Positions 1 through 6,584 of a stretch of DNA of 13,389 nucleotides are shown in pieces. Origin of the DNA: Candidatus Omnitrophota bacterium (GTDB lineage: Bacteria > Omnitrophota > Gorgyraeia > Aquiviventales > Aquiviventaceae); the NCBI GenBank assembly GCA_016206675.1, contig JACQRD010000044.1, positions 1 through 13,389 of the forward strand, in the 5' to 3' direction. The notes below the pieces were generated by a model. That model did not search any database. It was not told where the DNA came from and saw nothing but the letters and a program-made list of their open reading frames with translations. The translations under genes were made by a program, and so were the position numbers. Within the stretch, counting starts at the first letter, position 1, and each line of letters starts with the position of its first letter.

Positions 1-588
1 GCGTACCTGGGGCAGTTGGCATTGAGCGAGCATGCGGGCAACCTCTCGATGGCCATCAACGACGTCACCCGCGTCGTTGAAGAGATCCGGCGGCGCAACA
101 ACCCCTGTGTCGTCGCCGTCACCGGCAATCCGCCGACGGCCAGGCCGCCGGAGCAGAGTCCGGGCGTCTTCTTTACCAGTTGGGATGCGTGGTTGGCCGA
201 CCAGACAAGCGCTGGGGGCGGTGGGCGCAGCATGGGGGGCGTGAACAACTCTGCGGCCAACCCCTTTTTTGAGCGCATCATGGTGACCTGTCGCAGCGCC
301 GATAATGCCGCCTACTGCGGCCAGTCCCAAGTCGGCACGGCGGAGTGGAACTATGCCGCCAGCAACCCGGCCGTCACCCAAGATCCGATTCGAGTGACCG
401 TGGCGGTCTGCTGGCGCCACCGCAACCGGGTGGTGGGGGAGTGCAAGTGGGATGCCGGCACCTCAAGCTGGGATGCCACGCCGAGTACCTGGGACCTCGA
501 GGTGGCGTATCCGGGGACGGATACCGCCGACGTCATTGAGTCGCCGGCGATGGTCGGCACGGTCGTCGTCTGCCGGTTCCGGCAGTGA
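1..588 (+). CDS. Type IV pilin-like protein (paralog A), 5' end outside window
   Basis: The reading frame is open from base 1 to the TGA at 586-588, so 195 residues are visible. The start, and with it the prepilin leader and most of the N-terminal helix, lies upstream. A TTG at 16 exists but is unlikely to be the real start, because the frame continues to the left and the visible N terminus aligns with the middle of the next gene's pilin helix. The two proteins share a helix of the form A-x-T/D-x-T/A-R-V-x-E-E-I-R, a W-D-x-W-L motif, a TC...CG cysteine pair, the stretch DPIRVTVAV and a closing IES-A-M...CR. It is therefore a tandem paralog of the 598-1308 gene. By inference it is a minor pilin or pseudopilin processed by a PilD-type peptidase and incorporated into, or priming, the pilus encoded downstream. 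I do not recognise a specific named subfamily. Confidence 0.75.
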   Translation, partial: AYLGQLALSEHAGNLSMAINDVTRVVEEIRRRNNPCVVAVTGNPPTARPPEQSPGVFFTSWDAWLADQTSAGGGGRSMGGVNNSAANPFFERIMVTCRSADNAAYCGQSQVGTAEWNYAASNPAVTQDPIRVTVAVCWRHRNRVVGECKWDAGTSSWDATPSTWDLEVAYPGTDTADVIESPAMVGTVVVCRFRQ

Positions 589-597
589 GGGTGAGTG

Positions 598-1308
598 ATG
601 CGCAGCGCGCGGGCAGCGAGGGCTCAAGGCGCCTTTACGCTCATCGAAATGATGATGGGCGCCTCCATCATGGCGGTGGTCAGCGCCGCGCTGATCGGGG
701 CCGTGATCGGTCAGTCCTCGTTAAATGCCACGGCGCGCAATCTCACCGCGGCCATGACGGACGCCACACGCGTGATGGAGGAAATCCGCGCCCAAAACAC
801 CGGGGCGGCCTGCACGGCCGGCGTGCCGTCGGCGAAGGCGCCGAATAATCGGGCCACGTGGGATGAGTGGCTGTATACCGATGGAGGAGGCAAGACCGTT
901 CCCACCGGCGTGCCGGATCGCCACGAGCGCCTCGCGGTCACCTGCACGGAGGAAGGCGATCAGAACCGCGATGGGATTGAGAACAACGCACTCTGCGGCG
1001 CCCTCCCTAATGGATCCGTCAGAGCCCAAGTCGCCTCTGGCGAATGGAGCCGACAACCGCTCGCGAGCACGTCCTACGATCCCATTCGCGTCACCGTGGC
1101 GGTCGGATGGGTCCAAAACGGCCGGATCATGGGGCGCAAGAATGCCGCCACCGGAGCTGAGTTCACCTACCAACCGGAACGCAAAGTCACGAATGCCAAA
1201 ATGCAGGTGACGATGGTGCCGGCGCAGTTGGAGTGGGGGCCGGACGCGAACCAAAACGGCATGATTGAATCCCAAGCGATGCTGGCCACGGCGATCACCT
1301 GCCGATGA
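598..1308 (+). CDS. Type IV pilin-like protein (paralog B)
   Basis: This encodes 236 residues from ATG 598. GTG 595 is also in frame, but GAGG at 587-590 is better spaced for 598. The N terminus is a class III prepilin leader: a short basic segment (MRSARAARAQG) followed by AFTLIE and a hydrophobic helix (about residues 12-40). The usual cleavage pattern is G before FTLIE. Here an extra Ala separates them, so cleavage occurs either after G11 (putting Glu at +6) or after A12 (Glu at +5). The C-terminal globular part is specific to this protein and its upstream paralog, and includes a TC...CG cysteine pair and a final Cys-Arg. Disulfide bonding in the periplasm is plausible. It sits 9 nt after paralog A and overlaps the next gene by 4 nt (ATGA), so the three are probably translationally coupled. 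Likely role: minor pilin or pseudopilin. Confidence 0.8.
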   Translation: MRSARAARAQGAFTLIEMMMGASIMAVVSAALIGAVIGQSSLNATARNLTAAMTDATRVMEEIRAQNTGAACTAGVPSAKAPNNRATWDEWLYTDGGGKTVPTGVPDRHERLAVTCTEEGDQNRDGIENNALCGALPNGSVRAQVASGEWSRQPLASTSYDPIRVTVAVGWVQNGRIMGRKNAATGAEFTYQPERKVTNAKMQVTMVPAQLEWGPDANQNGMIESQAMLATAITCR

Positions 1309-1970
1309 GCCGCCGCCTTCAGCCTTCAGCCTTCAGCCTTCAGCCCCAGGCGGGTTTTACCCTCCCTGAATTACTGGTGGTCGGCGTCATCATGGCGGTG
1401 GTGCTGGGCGCGATGCTCGTAACCTTCATGAGCGGCCAAACATCGTATCTGGCCATGGACGCGTCGATTCAAATCCAAGAGGAGGCGCGACGGGCGTTTG
1501 ACACGATGGTGCGCGAGATTCGAGGAGGCGGCAGTGCGGCCCCACGGACCGTCAGCGGCAAGCCGGCGCTGGATTTTCGCGTGGCTCTTGACTATAATCT
1601 CCTTGGAGTCGCGGGCTGCCCGGCGGACGCCGTGTGTTGGGGCGCCTATGACGGCAGCGGAGTAGCCCATAAGGATTATTGGGTTGAATATCGCGTGGAA
1701 ACCCTTGGCAACGGCCGAGCGCAGTTGGTGCGGGAAGTCCTCATTGGCGACAGCGGGTCTTCGCCGGTGGGTCCATTGACCCCTCCCGTGACGCGCGTGC
1801 TCTCGACCTTGGTGGATGATACGGTGACGAACGCCTTTGACGTCAGCGCAGACGTCGTCACCATCACACTCCCCTTTAAGTCCCCACGCAACGCGCTCGT
1901 GCCCGGCAGCACGTCCGGCCAGGCCACCACCTTGGCCAGCAAGGTGAAGCTGCGCAATCCCTCCCCCTAG
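1305..1970 (+). CDS. Prepilin-type minor pilin, PilW/GspJ-like
   Basis: This is a 221-residue protein starting at ATG 1305, which overlaps the previous stop (ATGA). The prepilin site is canonical: leader of 17 residues, Gly17, then FTLPELLVV with Glu at +5 and a hydrophobic helix to about residue 45. After the helix, the segment QEEARRAFDTMVREIR resembles the conserved alpha-helix of PilW/GspJ-type minor pilins. The rest is beta-rich and ends in a Ser/Pro tail. No Shine-Dalgarno sequence is visible, so expression probably depends on coupling to the gene before. The leader is odd: residues 5-15 are encoded by a 7-bp tandem repeat (listed separately), so a change in copy number would shift the frame before the cleavage site. 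Exact subfamily is uncertain; minor pilin is secure. Confidence 0.82.
   Translation: MSRRLQPSAFSLQPQAGFTLPELLVVGVIMAVVLGAMLVTFMSGQTSYLAMDASIQIQEEARRAFDTMVREIRGGGSAAPRTVSGKPALDFRVALDYNLLGVAGCPADAVCWGAYDGSGVAHKDYWVEYRVETLGNGRAQLVREVLIGDSGSSPVGPLTPPVTRVLSTLVDDTVTNAFDVSADVVTITLPFKSPRNALVPGSTSGQATTLASKVKLRNPSP
1315..1345 (+). repeat. Heptamer tandem repeat (AGCCTTC) inside prepilin leader
   Basis: Three full AGCCTTC units (1321-1327, 1328-1334, 1335-1341) are flanked by partial units (GCCTTC at 1315-1320, AGCC at 1342-1345). Because 7 is not a multiple of 3, the units are read in rotating frames and encode residues 4-14 of the leader (LQPSAFSLQP). Gain or loss of one unit would frameshift the minor pilin upstream of its membrane helix. 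Confidence 0.9.
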
Positions 1971-1974
1971 CCGC

Positions 1975-3009
1975 ATGCCAGCCGGTTCCGCCGCCGAACG
2001 ACTCAACGCCGTCGCAGGATTGCTGCGGCAGCTGACCACCATCCGGCCCAAAGAGGCCAAGCTGACGGTCGGCCTCGATCTTGGCTCCTCCGCCATCAAG
2101 GTGATCGCGCTGGGCGCTCGCAAGGGCCTCGGGGCGCGGCCGATCGTCAGCCAGAATCTCCAGCCCTTCGATCCGAACGGCACCTCCGACCCCTCCGGGG
2201 TCATTAAGACCGCCCTGGCCGCGCTCAAAACGCCGGTCCACGCCGTCAATCTGTCGGTGAGCGGCCCGTGGGTGATCATGCGCATCGTCGAGATGCCGGC
2301 GATGAAGCCGGCGGAACTGCGCCAGGCGCTGCCCTTCGAAGCCCAGCGGTATCTGCCCTTTAATCTTCAAGACGTCGTCATCGATGGCGTCGTGCTGGGC
2401 CCGTCGGATGCCAAAAAGCACTGGGTGCTGATCGTCGCCTGCAAGAAGGAGCTGATCGACCGCCGCATCGACTGGGTCAAAAAAGCCGGCTACGAGGTCG
2501 CCCTGATCGATGTCGATGCCCTCGCCGTGGCGAACGGGTTTCTGGCGGTGCAGGGGCGCCAGGCCGGTGAGCATCCGGTGGCCTTAGTGGACATCGGCGC
2601 GCAGCTCAGCAACCTTGTCATTTTCAAAGGGAGCTCACCCTATCTGGTCCGCGATATTCCTTGGGGCGGGGAGAAATTGCTGCGGCAAGTGGCTGAACAA
2701 TTGAAGAAAGAGGTCGATGCAATCAGAAACGAGCTCCAACAGGACCAGCCGGATCCCCAGCGGACCGAGGCCTTGAAAGCGGCTACCGAGCCGCTCGTCA
2801 CGGAATTGCAGCTGTCATTCGACTATTTCGAGAACCGTTTCGGCCAGCCACCCGACCAAGTCCTGATCAGCGGGGGGCTGGCCCATCTGCCTGGGCTCGT
2901 TGAGGCTCTGAAGAGCCATCTGACCCAGACGGTCGCCACGTGGTCTCCGATCAAGGGACTCTCGAGCCAATACGCCGTGGCCTACGGGCTGGCGTTGAGG
3001 ACGAACTAA
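1975..3009 (+). CDS. pilM: Type IV pilus assembly ATPase-like protein PilM
   Basis: This encodes 344 residues, the normal PilM length. It is an actin-like (FtsA/MreB superfamily) cytoplasmic protein that binds the N-terminal tail of PilN and anchors the alignment complex to the inner membrane. Nucleotide-binding segments are visible: phosphate 1 loop VGLDLGSSAIK (32-42), phosphate 2 loop VALVDIGAQLSNLVIF (202-217) and the adenosine motif ISGGLAHLPGL (298-308). Family-typical stretches include LPFEAQRYLPF (119-129) and the helix around SFDYFENRFG (281-290). The start at ATG 1975 is only 4 nt after the previous stop and has no obvious ribosome-binding site, so reinitiation is likely. The N-terminal 28 residues before the first beta strand are a little longer than usual. 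The neighbours pilN-O-P-Q follow in the standard order. Confidence 0.95.
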   Translation: MPAGSAAERLNAVAGLLRQLTTIRPKEAKLTVGLDLGSSAIKVIALGARKGLGARPIVSQNLQPFDPNGTSDPSGVIKTALAALKTPVHAVNLSVSGPWVIMRIVEMPAMKPAELRQALPFEAQRYLPFNLQDVVIDGVVLGPSDAKKHWVLIVACKKELIDRRIDWVKKAGYEVALIDVDALAVANGFLAVQGRQAGEHPVALVDIGAQLSNLVIFKGSSPYLVRDIPWGGEKLLRQVAEQLKKEVDAIRNELQQDQPDPQRTEALKAATEPLVTELQLSFDYFENRFGQPPDQVLISGGLAHLPGLVEALKSHLTQTVATWSPIKGLSSQYAVAYGLALRTN

Positions 3010-3017
3010 GCACGCTT

Positions 3018-3608
3018 ATGGCGCAGGAGCTGCTGAAAATCAACCTGCTTCCGGAAAGCGCGCGCAAGCCCGCGCAGCTTCCCATGCAGCAATTGCACCG
3101 CACCCCGTTGGCGGCGATTGCCCTGGTGGTGCTGGTCGGCCTGCCGCTGGCCTTGTGGGTGCCGTTGCAGCTCAACCGGGTGTACCTGCAGCAGCTGACG
3201 AAAAAGGCGCGGCTGCTGGAGCCCAAACAGGCGGAAGTGGCCAAAGTGCAAGGGCTGCTGGCGCGGTTGCGCGCCCAACAAGCGGTGTTTCAAGAGTTGA
3301 AAGGCGGCAAAGACACATGGGCGCAGCGCCTCAATATCCTCTCGGACTTGACCCCCACCAGCGTGTGGTTTACGGAGCTCTCGCTCGATCGGAGCAAGGG
3401 CCTGGTCCTTCAGGGCATGGCGCTGGCCTCGCAAGGTCCGGAAATGGTGACGGTCACCCGTCTCGTTCAGGAGTTGCAGTCAAACGCCACGTTCGCCTCG
3501 CCGTTTAAGCAAATCCAATTGGAATCGATCAAGCGGGTGCAACAAGGGGAGTTCGACGTCGTGCAGTTTACCATCACCTGCACCATCGTTCCGGTCGCGG
3601 CACCATGA
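3018..3608 (+). CDS. pilN: Type IV pilus inner-membrane protein PilN
   Basis: This encodes 196 residues from ATG 3018. The frame extends further upstream into pilM, but only this start gives the PilN N terminus MAQELLKINLLPES, whose INLLP motif inserts into PilM in characterised systems. One transmembrane helix follows (about 31-51, LAAIALVVLVGLPLALWVPL). A periplasmic coiled coil (about 53-100) and a small ferredoxin-like PilN domain with the stretch TSVWFTELSLD complete it. It heterodimerises with PilO in the family. It begins 8 nt after pilM and overlaps pilO by 4 nt (ATGA). The Shine-Dalgarno sequence is poor (GAGGA about 16 nt upstream), which fits coupling to pilM translation. Confidence 0.93.
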   Translation: MAQELLKINLLPESARKPAQLPMQQLHRTPLAAIALVVLVGLPLALWVPLQLNRVYLQQLTKKARLLEPKQAEVAKVQGLLARLRAQQAVFQELKGGKDTWAQRLNILSDLTPTSVWFTELSLDRSKGLVLQGMALASQGPEMVTVTRLVQELQSNATFASPFKQIQLESIKRVQQGEFDVVQFTITCTIVPVAAP

Positions 3609-4183
3609 TCAAACTGCCCAAGCAGCAGGTGCAAACCATGGCACTCTTCGGCCTCTTCGGTGCACTGGGGTTCTACGTCTACGTGCAGTACCTCTTTGCG
3701 CCGATGAGCCGCGACGCCAAGAGCGTCGAGCAGCAGGTGCGCGGTTTGCGCGAGCGGCTCAGATCACTCGAAGCGGCCACGGCCAACGAGGCGGCGCTGC
3801 AGGCGCAGTACCGGCAGGTGGAGCAGGTAGTGGGGGCGCTGCGCACGGCGATGCCGGATGAGGGCGAGCTGCCATCCGTAATCGAGCTGGTGTCGGCCCT
3901 TGCGGAGAAGTCCGATGTCAAGATTCAAACAGTGTTCCCGCAGCGGACGGTAGCGGTGTCGGAGTCGTCAACAGGCCGCGAGGCGCCCGTGTATAAGGAG
4001 GTGCCGATCCAGATTGACGCCCTCGCGGGATTTCACGAGCTGGGGACGTTCCTGAGCTTGGTCGAAATGGGCGAGAAGCCGATGCAGGTGATGTCCCTGC
4101 GCATTTCGGCCAATCCGAAGGAGCCTCGGCGGCATCAGGTGAATCTGCTGGTGCGCGCCTATTTTGCGGTGGCAGGCTCCTAA
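3605..4183 (+). CDS. pilO: Type IV pilus inner-membrane protein PilO
   Basis: This encodes 192 residues starting in the ATGA overlap with pilN. A short cytoplasmic tail (MIKLPKQQVQ) leads into one transmembrane helix (about 12-32) and a coiled coil rich in Glu, Gln and Arg (about 38-82). A periplasmic PilO domain follows, with the family-typical LPSVIELVSALAEKSDVKI (89-107) and a central YKEVPIQIDALAGFHELGTFL segment. PilO pairs with PilN and binds PilP, connecting the inner-membrane platform to the secretin. Gene order, size and topology all agree with the family. The next gene starts 1 nt after its stop. Confidence 0.92.
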   Translation: MIKLPKQQVQTMALFGLFGALGFYVYVQYLFAPMSRDAKSVEQQVRGLRERLRSLEAATANEAALQAQYRQVEQVVGALRTAMPDEGELPSVIELVSALAEKSDVKIQTVFPQRTVAVSESSTGREAPVYKEVPIQIDALAGFHELGTFLSLVEMGEKPMQVMSLRISANPKEPRRHQVNLLVRAYFAVAGS

Positions 4184-4184
4184 G

Positions 4185-4592
4185 ATGCGGTGGCTGATCG
4201 GGCTGATCGTTGGTGTGGTGGCCGTGGGAGGCCTCGCCGGCGTTGCGGCAGAAGAATCAAGCCCCTCGAAGGCGTTCAAGTATGATGCCGGGGGTCATCG
4301 GGATCCGTTTGCCCCGCTCATCCTGAATGGCCGGTTGATGGGTGCGGGCGCGCGCTCGCCACGGGATCTCTCCAAGCCGACGCTGCACGGGATTCTGTGG
4401 GATCCGATCGGCCGTTCCATTGCGTTGATTGATGATACGGAAGTCAGGGTTGGCGACACGGTGCGCGGCTACCGGGTGGCCGCGATTCGTCAAGATGAAG
4501 TCGTGTTGGAAGGGGATGGGCAGTCGGTGGTGCTCCAGATTGCGTTTGAGACGCAGCCGTCGGGCACCACAACCGGAGGTGGGCATCCGTGA
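4185..4592 (+). CDS. pilP: Type IV pilus periplasmic protein PilP-like
   Basis: This encodes 135 residues from ATG 4185, one base after the pilO stop; an upstream in-frame start inside pilO is less likely. The first 22 residues form a signal peptide or membrane anchor (MRWLIGLIVGVVAVGGLAGVAA). The segment HRDPFAPL (38-45) matches the conserved RDPF motif of PilP, followed by a compact beta domain (about 64-122, KPTLHGILWD to QSVVLQI) like the PilP/GspC homology region that docks on the N0 domain of the secretin. Unlike classical PilP, there is no lipobox cysteine, so it is probably held by an uncleaved helix or is free in the periplasm. The gene overlaps pilQ by 4 nt (GTGA). Position and motif make the call good. 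Confidence 0.88.
   Translation: MRWLIGLIVGVVAVGGLAGVAAEESSPSKAFKYDAGGHRDPFAPLILNGRLMGAGARSPRDLSKPTLHGILWDPIGRSIALIDDTEVRVGDTVRGYRVAAIRQDEVVLEGDGQSVVLQIAFETQPSGTTTGGGHP
4575..4581 (+). promoter_or_regulatory. Ribosome-binding site fixing the pilQ GTG start
   Basis: GGAGGTG at 4575-4581, inside the end of pilP, lies 7 nt before the GTG at 4589. It is the strongest Shine-Dalgarno match in the pilus operon. It supports the GTG, which also gives a proper signal peptide, as the pilQ start, and suggests PilQ is made at a higher rate than its coupled neighbours. Confidence 0.7.
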
Positions 4593-6151
4593 AACCGTCA
4601 CTCGCGCGCGGGTGGATGCAGGTGGCAATCGGAGTGGTGTTGATGGGCTGGATGCAGGGCGCAGCGCAAGCCGCTGACGACGAGGAAGCGGCGGTCGCGG
4701 CGGAAGAGACGCCGTCACCCGTCGCGTACGCTGAAGAGGCAAGCGCTCCTGCCGCGCACGAGGAGGGCTCGCCGCCGGGCGACGCGGCCCAGGCGAGCGA
4801 AACCAACGAGCTCGCGACCGGCGCCAGCGCGACGGCCGCGGAGAACACGGTCGCAGGCGAAGGGCTGATTAGTGTGGACTTCAAGGACGCCGACATCCGG
4901 CAGGTGCTGCGCATTATTGCCCTCAAGAGCGGGGTGGACATCGTCGCGGGAGCCGACGTGGAGGGCTTGGTGACGATCAAGCTCACCAACGTGCCCTGGG
5001 AGCAGGCGCTGGACATCATTTTGCGGACATACGGGTTTACGTATGAACGGAAGGGCCCCATCGTGCGCGTGATGACCGTGTCCGCCCTTGAAAAGGAAGC
5101 GCTTGCCACGGAAGTGTTTCCCTTGGACTATGCCAAGGCGAAAGAGGTGCCGGATGTGCTGAAGGAGATGCTCTCCGAGCGTGGCCGGGTGAAGTACGAT
5201 GAGCGCACCAACACCGTGATCGTCACGGACATTCCGACCAACCTGTTTCAGATCAAGCAGGTCATCGAGCGGCTCGATCAGCGCACGCCGCAGGCGCTGA
5301 TTGAAACCAAAGTCGTCGAGACGCGGTTGACCAAGAGCGAGAATTTGGGGATCGACTGGAGTGATTCGTTCACGTTCACCCAGACACAGAACAGCGTCGC
5401 GTCGACCTTTCCGTTTGCCAAGGGAACCAATTGGGGGCGGGTTCCCAGTAAGTTCATCGCCTCGCCGTTCGCGGAGTTTCCCGCCGCCACCAGCAGTTTG
5501 CTGACGGTGGATCCCACCGCCACGCTGGGATCGGTCGGCATCGGCACGCTGTCCACCTCGCGGCTGACCTGGGTGCTGAACGCCTTGCGGCAGCGGACGG
5601 ATACGCAGATCGTCTCGAATCCAACGCTCTCAGTGCTGAACAATCAGAAGGCCAAAATCCATATCGGCGATGAGTATCCGATTCCCAACTACTCGATCGA
5701 TCCCAGCACTGGCCGGACGACGATTACGGGGTATACCGCGAAGAACCTCGGCACCGTATTGAGCGTGACACCGCACGTCAATCCCAGCAACGAGATCGTC
5801 GTTGATTTGAAACCGGAAGTCACGAGCTTCCAGGAGCTTGTTTCATATAACACGGGAGGTGGTAGCAGCGTGGGCCTGCCGCGCTTTACCGTGCAAACGG
5901 CGGAAACGCAGGTGCGGATCAAAAACAACGACACCATCGTCATCGGCGGCTTGGTCAAGAAGACGGAAACCTCCACCGAAACCAAGGTCCCGGTGCTCGG
6001 AGATATTCCGCTGTTAGGGTTGCTGTTCAAAAACACCAGCAGGTACAGCACGAGCGATCCGGTCAAGCAGGATCTGCTCATTTTCCTGACCGTAAGGTTG
6101 ATGGACGAGAATACCGCGCCGGCGGAAGCGGTGGCATCGGTGGCGCAGTAG
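4589..6151 (+). CDS. pilQ: Type IV pilus secretin PilQ
   Basis: This encodes 520 residues with a GTG start supported by a strong ribosome-binding site. A signal peptide ends at AQA (28), followed by an acidic, Ala-rich linker (about 29-88). The N0/STN domain (about 92-161) includes ISVDFKDADIRQVLRIIA. A Secretin_N (N1) domain (about 172-235) includes VKYDERTNTVIVTDIP. The secretin barrel domain (about 238-506) includes QIVSNPTLSVLNN and the signature VPVLGDIPLLGLLFK (467-481). The mature protein should form the multimeric outer-membrane pore for the pilus. It is shorter than proteobacterial PilQ because no AMIN domain is present before N0, so peptidoglycan binding must come from elsewhere. 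No lipobox is seen, so a separate pilotin may be needed. A GspD role is less likely given the pilMNOP context. Confidence 0.95.
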   Translation: MKPSLARGWMQVAIGVVLMGWMQGAAQAADDEEAAVAAEETPSPVAYAEEASAPAAHEEGSPPGDAAQASETNELATGASATAAENTVAGEGLISVDFKDADIRQVLRIIALKSGVDIVAGADVEGLVTIKLTNVPWEQALDIILRTYGFTYERKGPIVRVMTVSALEKEALATEVFPLDYAKAKEVPDVLKEMLSERGRVKYDERTNTVIVTDIPTNLFQIKQVIERLDQRTPQALIETKVVETRLTKSENLGIDWSDSFTFTQTQNSVASTFPFAKGTNWGRVPSKFIASPFAEFPAATSSLLTVDPTATLGSVGIGTLSTSRLTWVLNALRQRTDTQIVSNPTLSVLNNQKAKIHIGDEYPIPNYSIDPSTGRTTITGYTAKNLGTVLSVTPHVNPSNEIVVDLKPEVTSFQELVSYNTGGGSSVGLPRFTVQTAETQVRIKNNDTIVIGGLVKKTETSTETKVPVLGDIPLLGLLFKNTSRYSTSDPVKQDLLIFLTVRLMDENTAPAEAVASVAQ

Positions 6152-6170
6152 CGCAAGGTCGGAGGGCGTG

Positions 6171-6440
6171 ATGAGGCGTCGAATGGTCGTCGTCGGCATG
6201 CTCCTTGGATTCGCGGTCGCGGCATTCCCCTTGGCCGCGGAGTCTCCAGCGGATCTGCGCGCCAAGATGACGGCGAGGCAGGCTGAAGAGGAGACCGCCG
6301 TGCAGAAAAAGTTTCGTGAGATTCTCAAGAATCAGGAGCAGATCCTCGCCAATCAAGCCGCCATCCTCCAGAAGTTTGACGCCGTCATGGAGGAGCTGCG
6401 GATCATCAAAGTCCGCGCGACCCTCCGCGGCGGCAGCTGA
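6171..6440 (+). CDS. Small exported coiled-coil protein, function unknown
   Basis: This encodes 89 residues from ATG 6171. GTG 6168 is in frame but too close to the GGAGGG at 6161-6166. Residues 1-23 form a clear signal peptide (three Arg, hydrophobic core, then LAA before ESPAD). The mature 66 residues are almost entirely helical and charged, with heptad-like spacing and the internally repetitive stretch ILKNQEQILANQAAIL (51-66). There is no Cys and no membrane segment after the signal. It lies 19 nt after pilQ and is the last gene of the pilus operon. By inference it is periplasmic and could act as a secretin accessory or stabilising coiled coil, but I recognise no family. It is unlikely to be a classical pilotin, because those are lipoproteins with a lipobox Cys. 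Confidence 0.75.
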   Translation: MRRRMVVVGMLLGFAVAAFPLAAESPADLRAKMTARQAEEETAVQKKFREILKNQEQILANQAAILQKFDAVMEELRIIKVRATLRGGS

Positions 6441-6473
6441 CATCGTTTTTCCTCTCAACCATTGCCTTCCAAC

Positions 6474-6501
6474 TGTGTGCTGACTGCTGTCTGCTGTGTG
6501 C
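6474..6501 (+). repeat. Four tandem heptamers, TGNNTGC
   Basis: Units are TGTGTGC (6474-6480), TGACTGC (6481-6487), TGTCTGC (6488-6494) and TGTGTGC (6495-6501). They lie in the 144-nt gap between the pilus operon and cvpA, just upstream of the palindrome and promoter. No hairpin is obvious within it. The unit length matches the other heptamer tracts in this window, though the sequence differs. Confidence 0.8.
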
Positions 6502-6509
6502 TATTTTTG

Positions 6510-6523
6510 AGGTAGCGCTACCT
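6510..6523. promoter_or_regulatory. 14-bp perfect palindrome, candidate operator
   Basis: AGGTAGCGCTACCT is perfectly self-complementary and its last base is the first base of the -35 hexamer. A bound protein would cover the RNA polymerase site. The CG-centred GCGC core resembles operators of LacI-family regulators; that is an analogy, not an identification. It does not resemble Gram-positive or alphaproteobacterial LexA boxes. It is not a + strand terminator, because its T run lies upstream (6504-6508) and not downstream. Confidence 0.6.
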
Positions 6524-6552
6524 TGACGCTCTTCTTCCGCCTCAGGTATACT
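6523..6552 (+). promoter_or_regulatory. Sigma70-type promoter for cvpA-dnaG-rpoD cluster
   Basis: TTGACG (6523-6528) and TATACT (6547-6552) are separated by 18 bp. Each hexamer differs from consensus by one base. Transcription would begin near 6559, leaving a leader of about 26 nt before the GTG of cvpA. It is the only strong promoter I see in the window, and it lies where the pilus operon ends and the replication/transcription cluster begins. The abutting palindrome suggests repression. Confidence 0.72.
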
Positions 6553-6584
6553 TTAGCCACGAAGCATTTGCGCGAGAGCATGCG

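Noticed and set aside
1371..2574. Long minus-strand frames (304 and 232 residues) opposite the minor pilin and pilM
   Set aside because: They lie antisense to genes with clear family motifs, have Arg/His/Gly-rich low-complexity translations and no recognisable domain; typical shadows of high-GC coding DNA.
6421..6450. Rho-independent terminator after the pilus operon
   Set aside because: A run of five Ts at 6446-6450 is present, but only a 3-bp GC stem lies before it and the spacing is about 12 nt, so the hairpin is not convincing.
6474..6501. CRISPR array or iteron-type origin from the heptamer tracts
   Set aside because: Units are contiguous without spacers, only four copies, no cas or rep gene nearby, and a chromosomal housekeeping context.
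6510..6523. Palindrome as a LexA box
   Set aside because: E. coli rpoD-operon LexA control prompted the idea, but the sequence has neither CTGT-N8-ACAG, CGAAC-N4-GTTCG nor GTTC-N7-GTTC.
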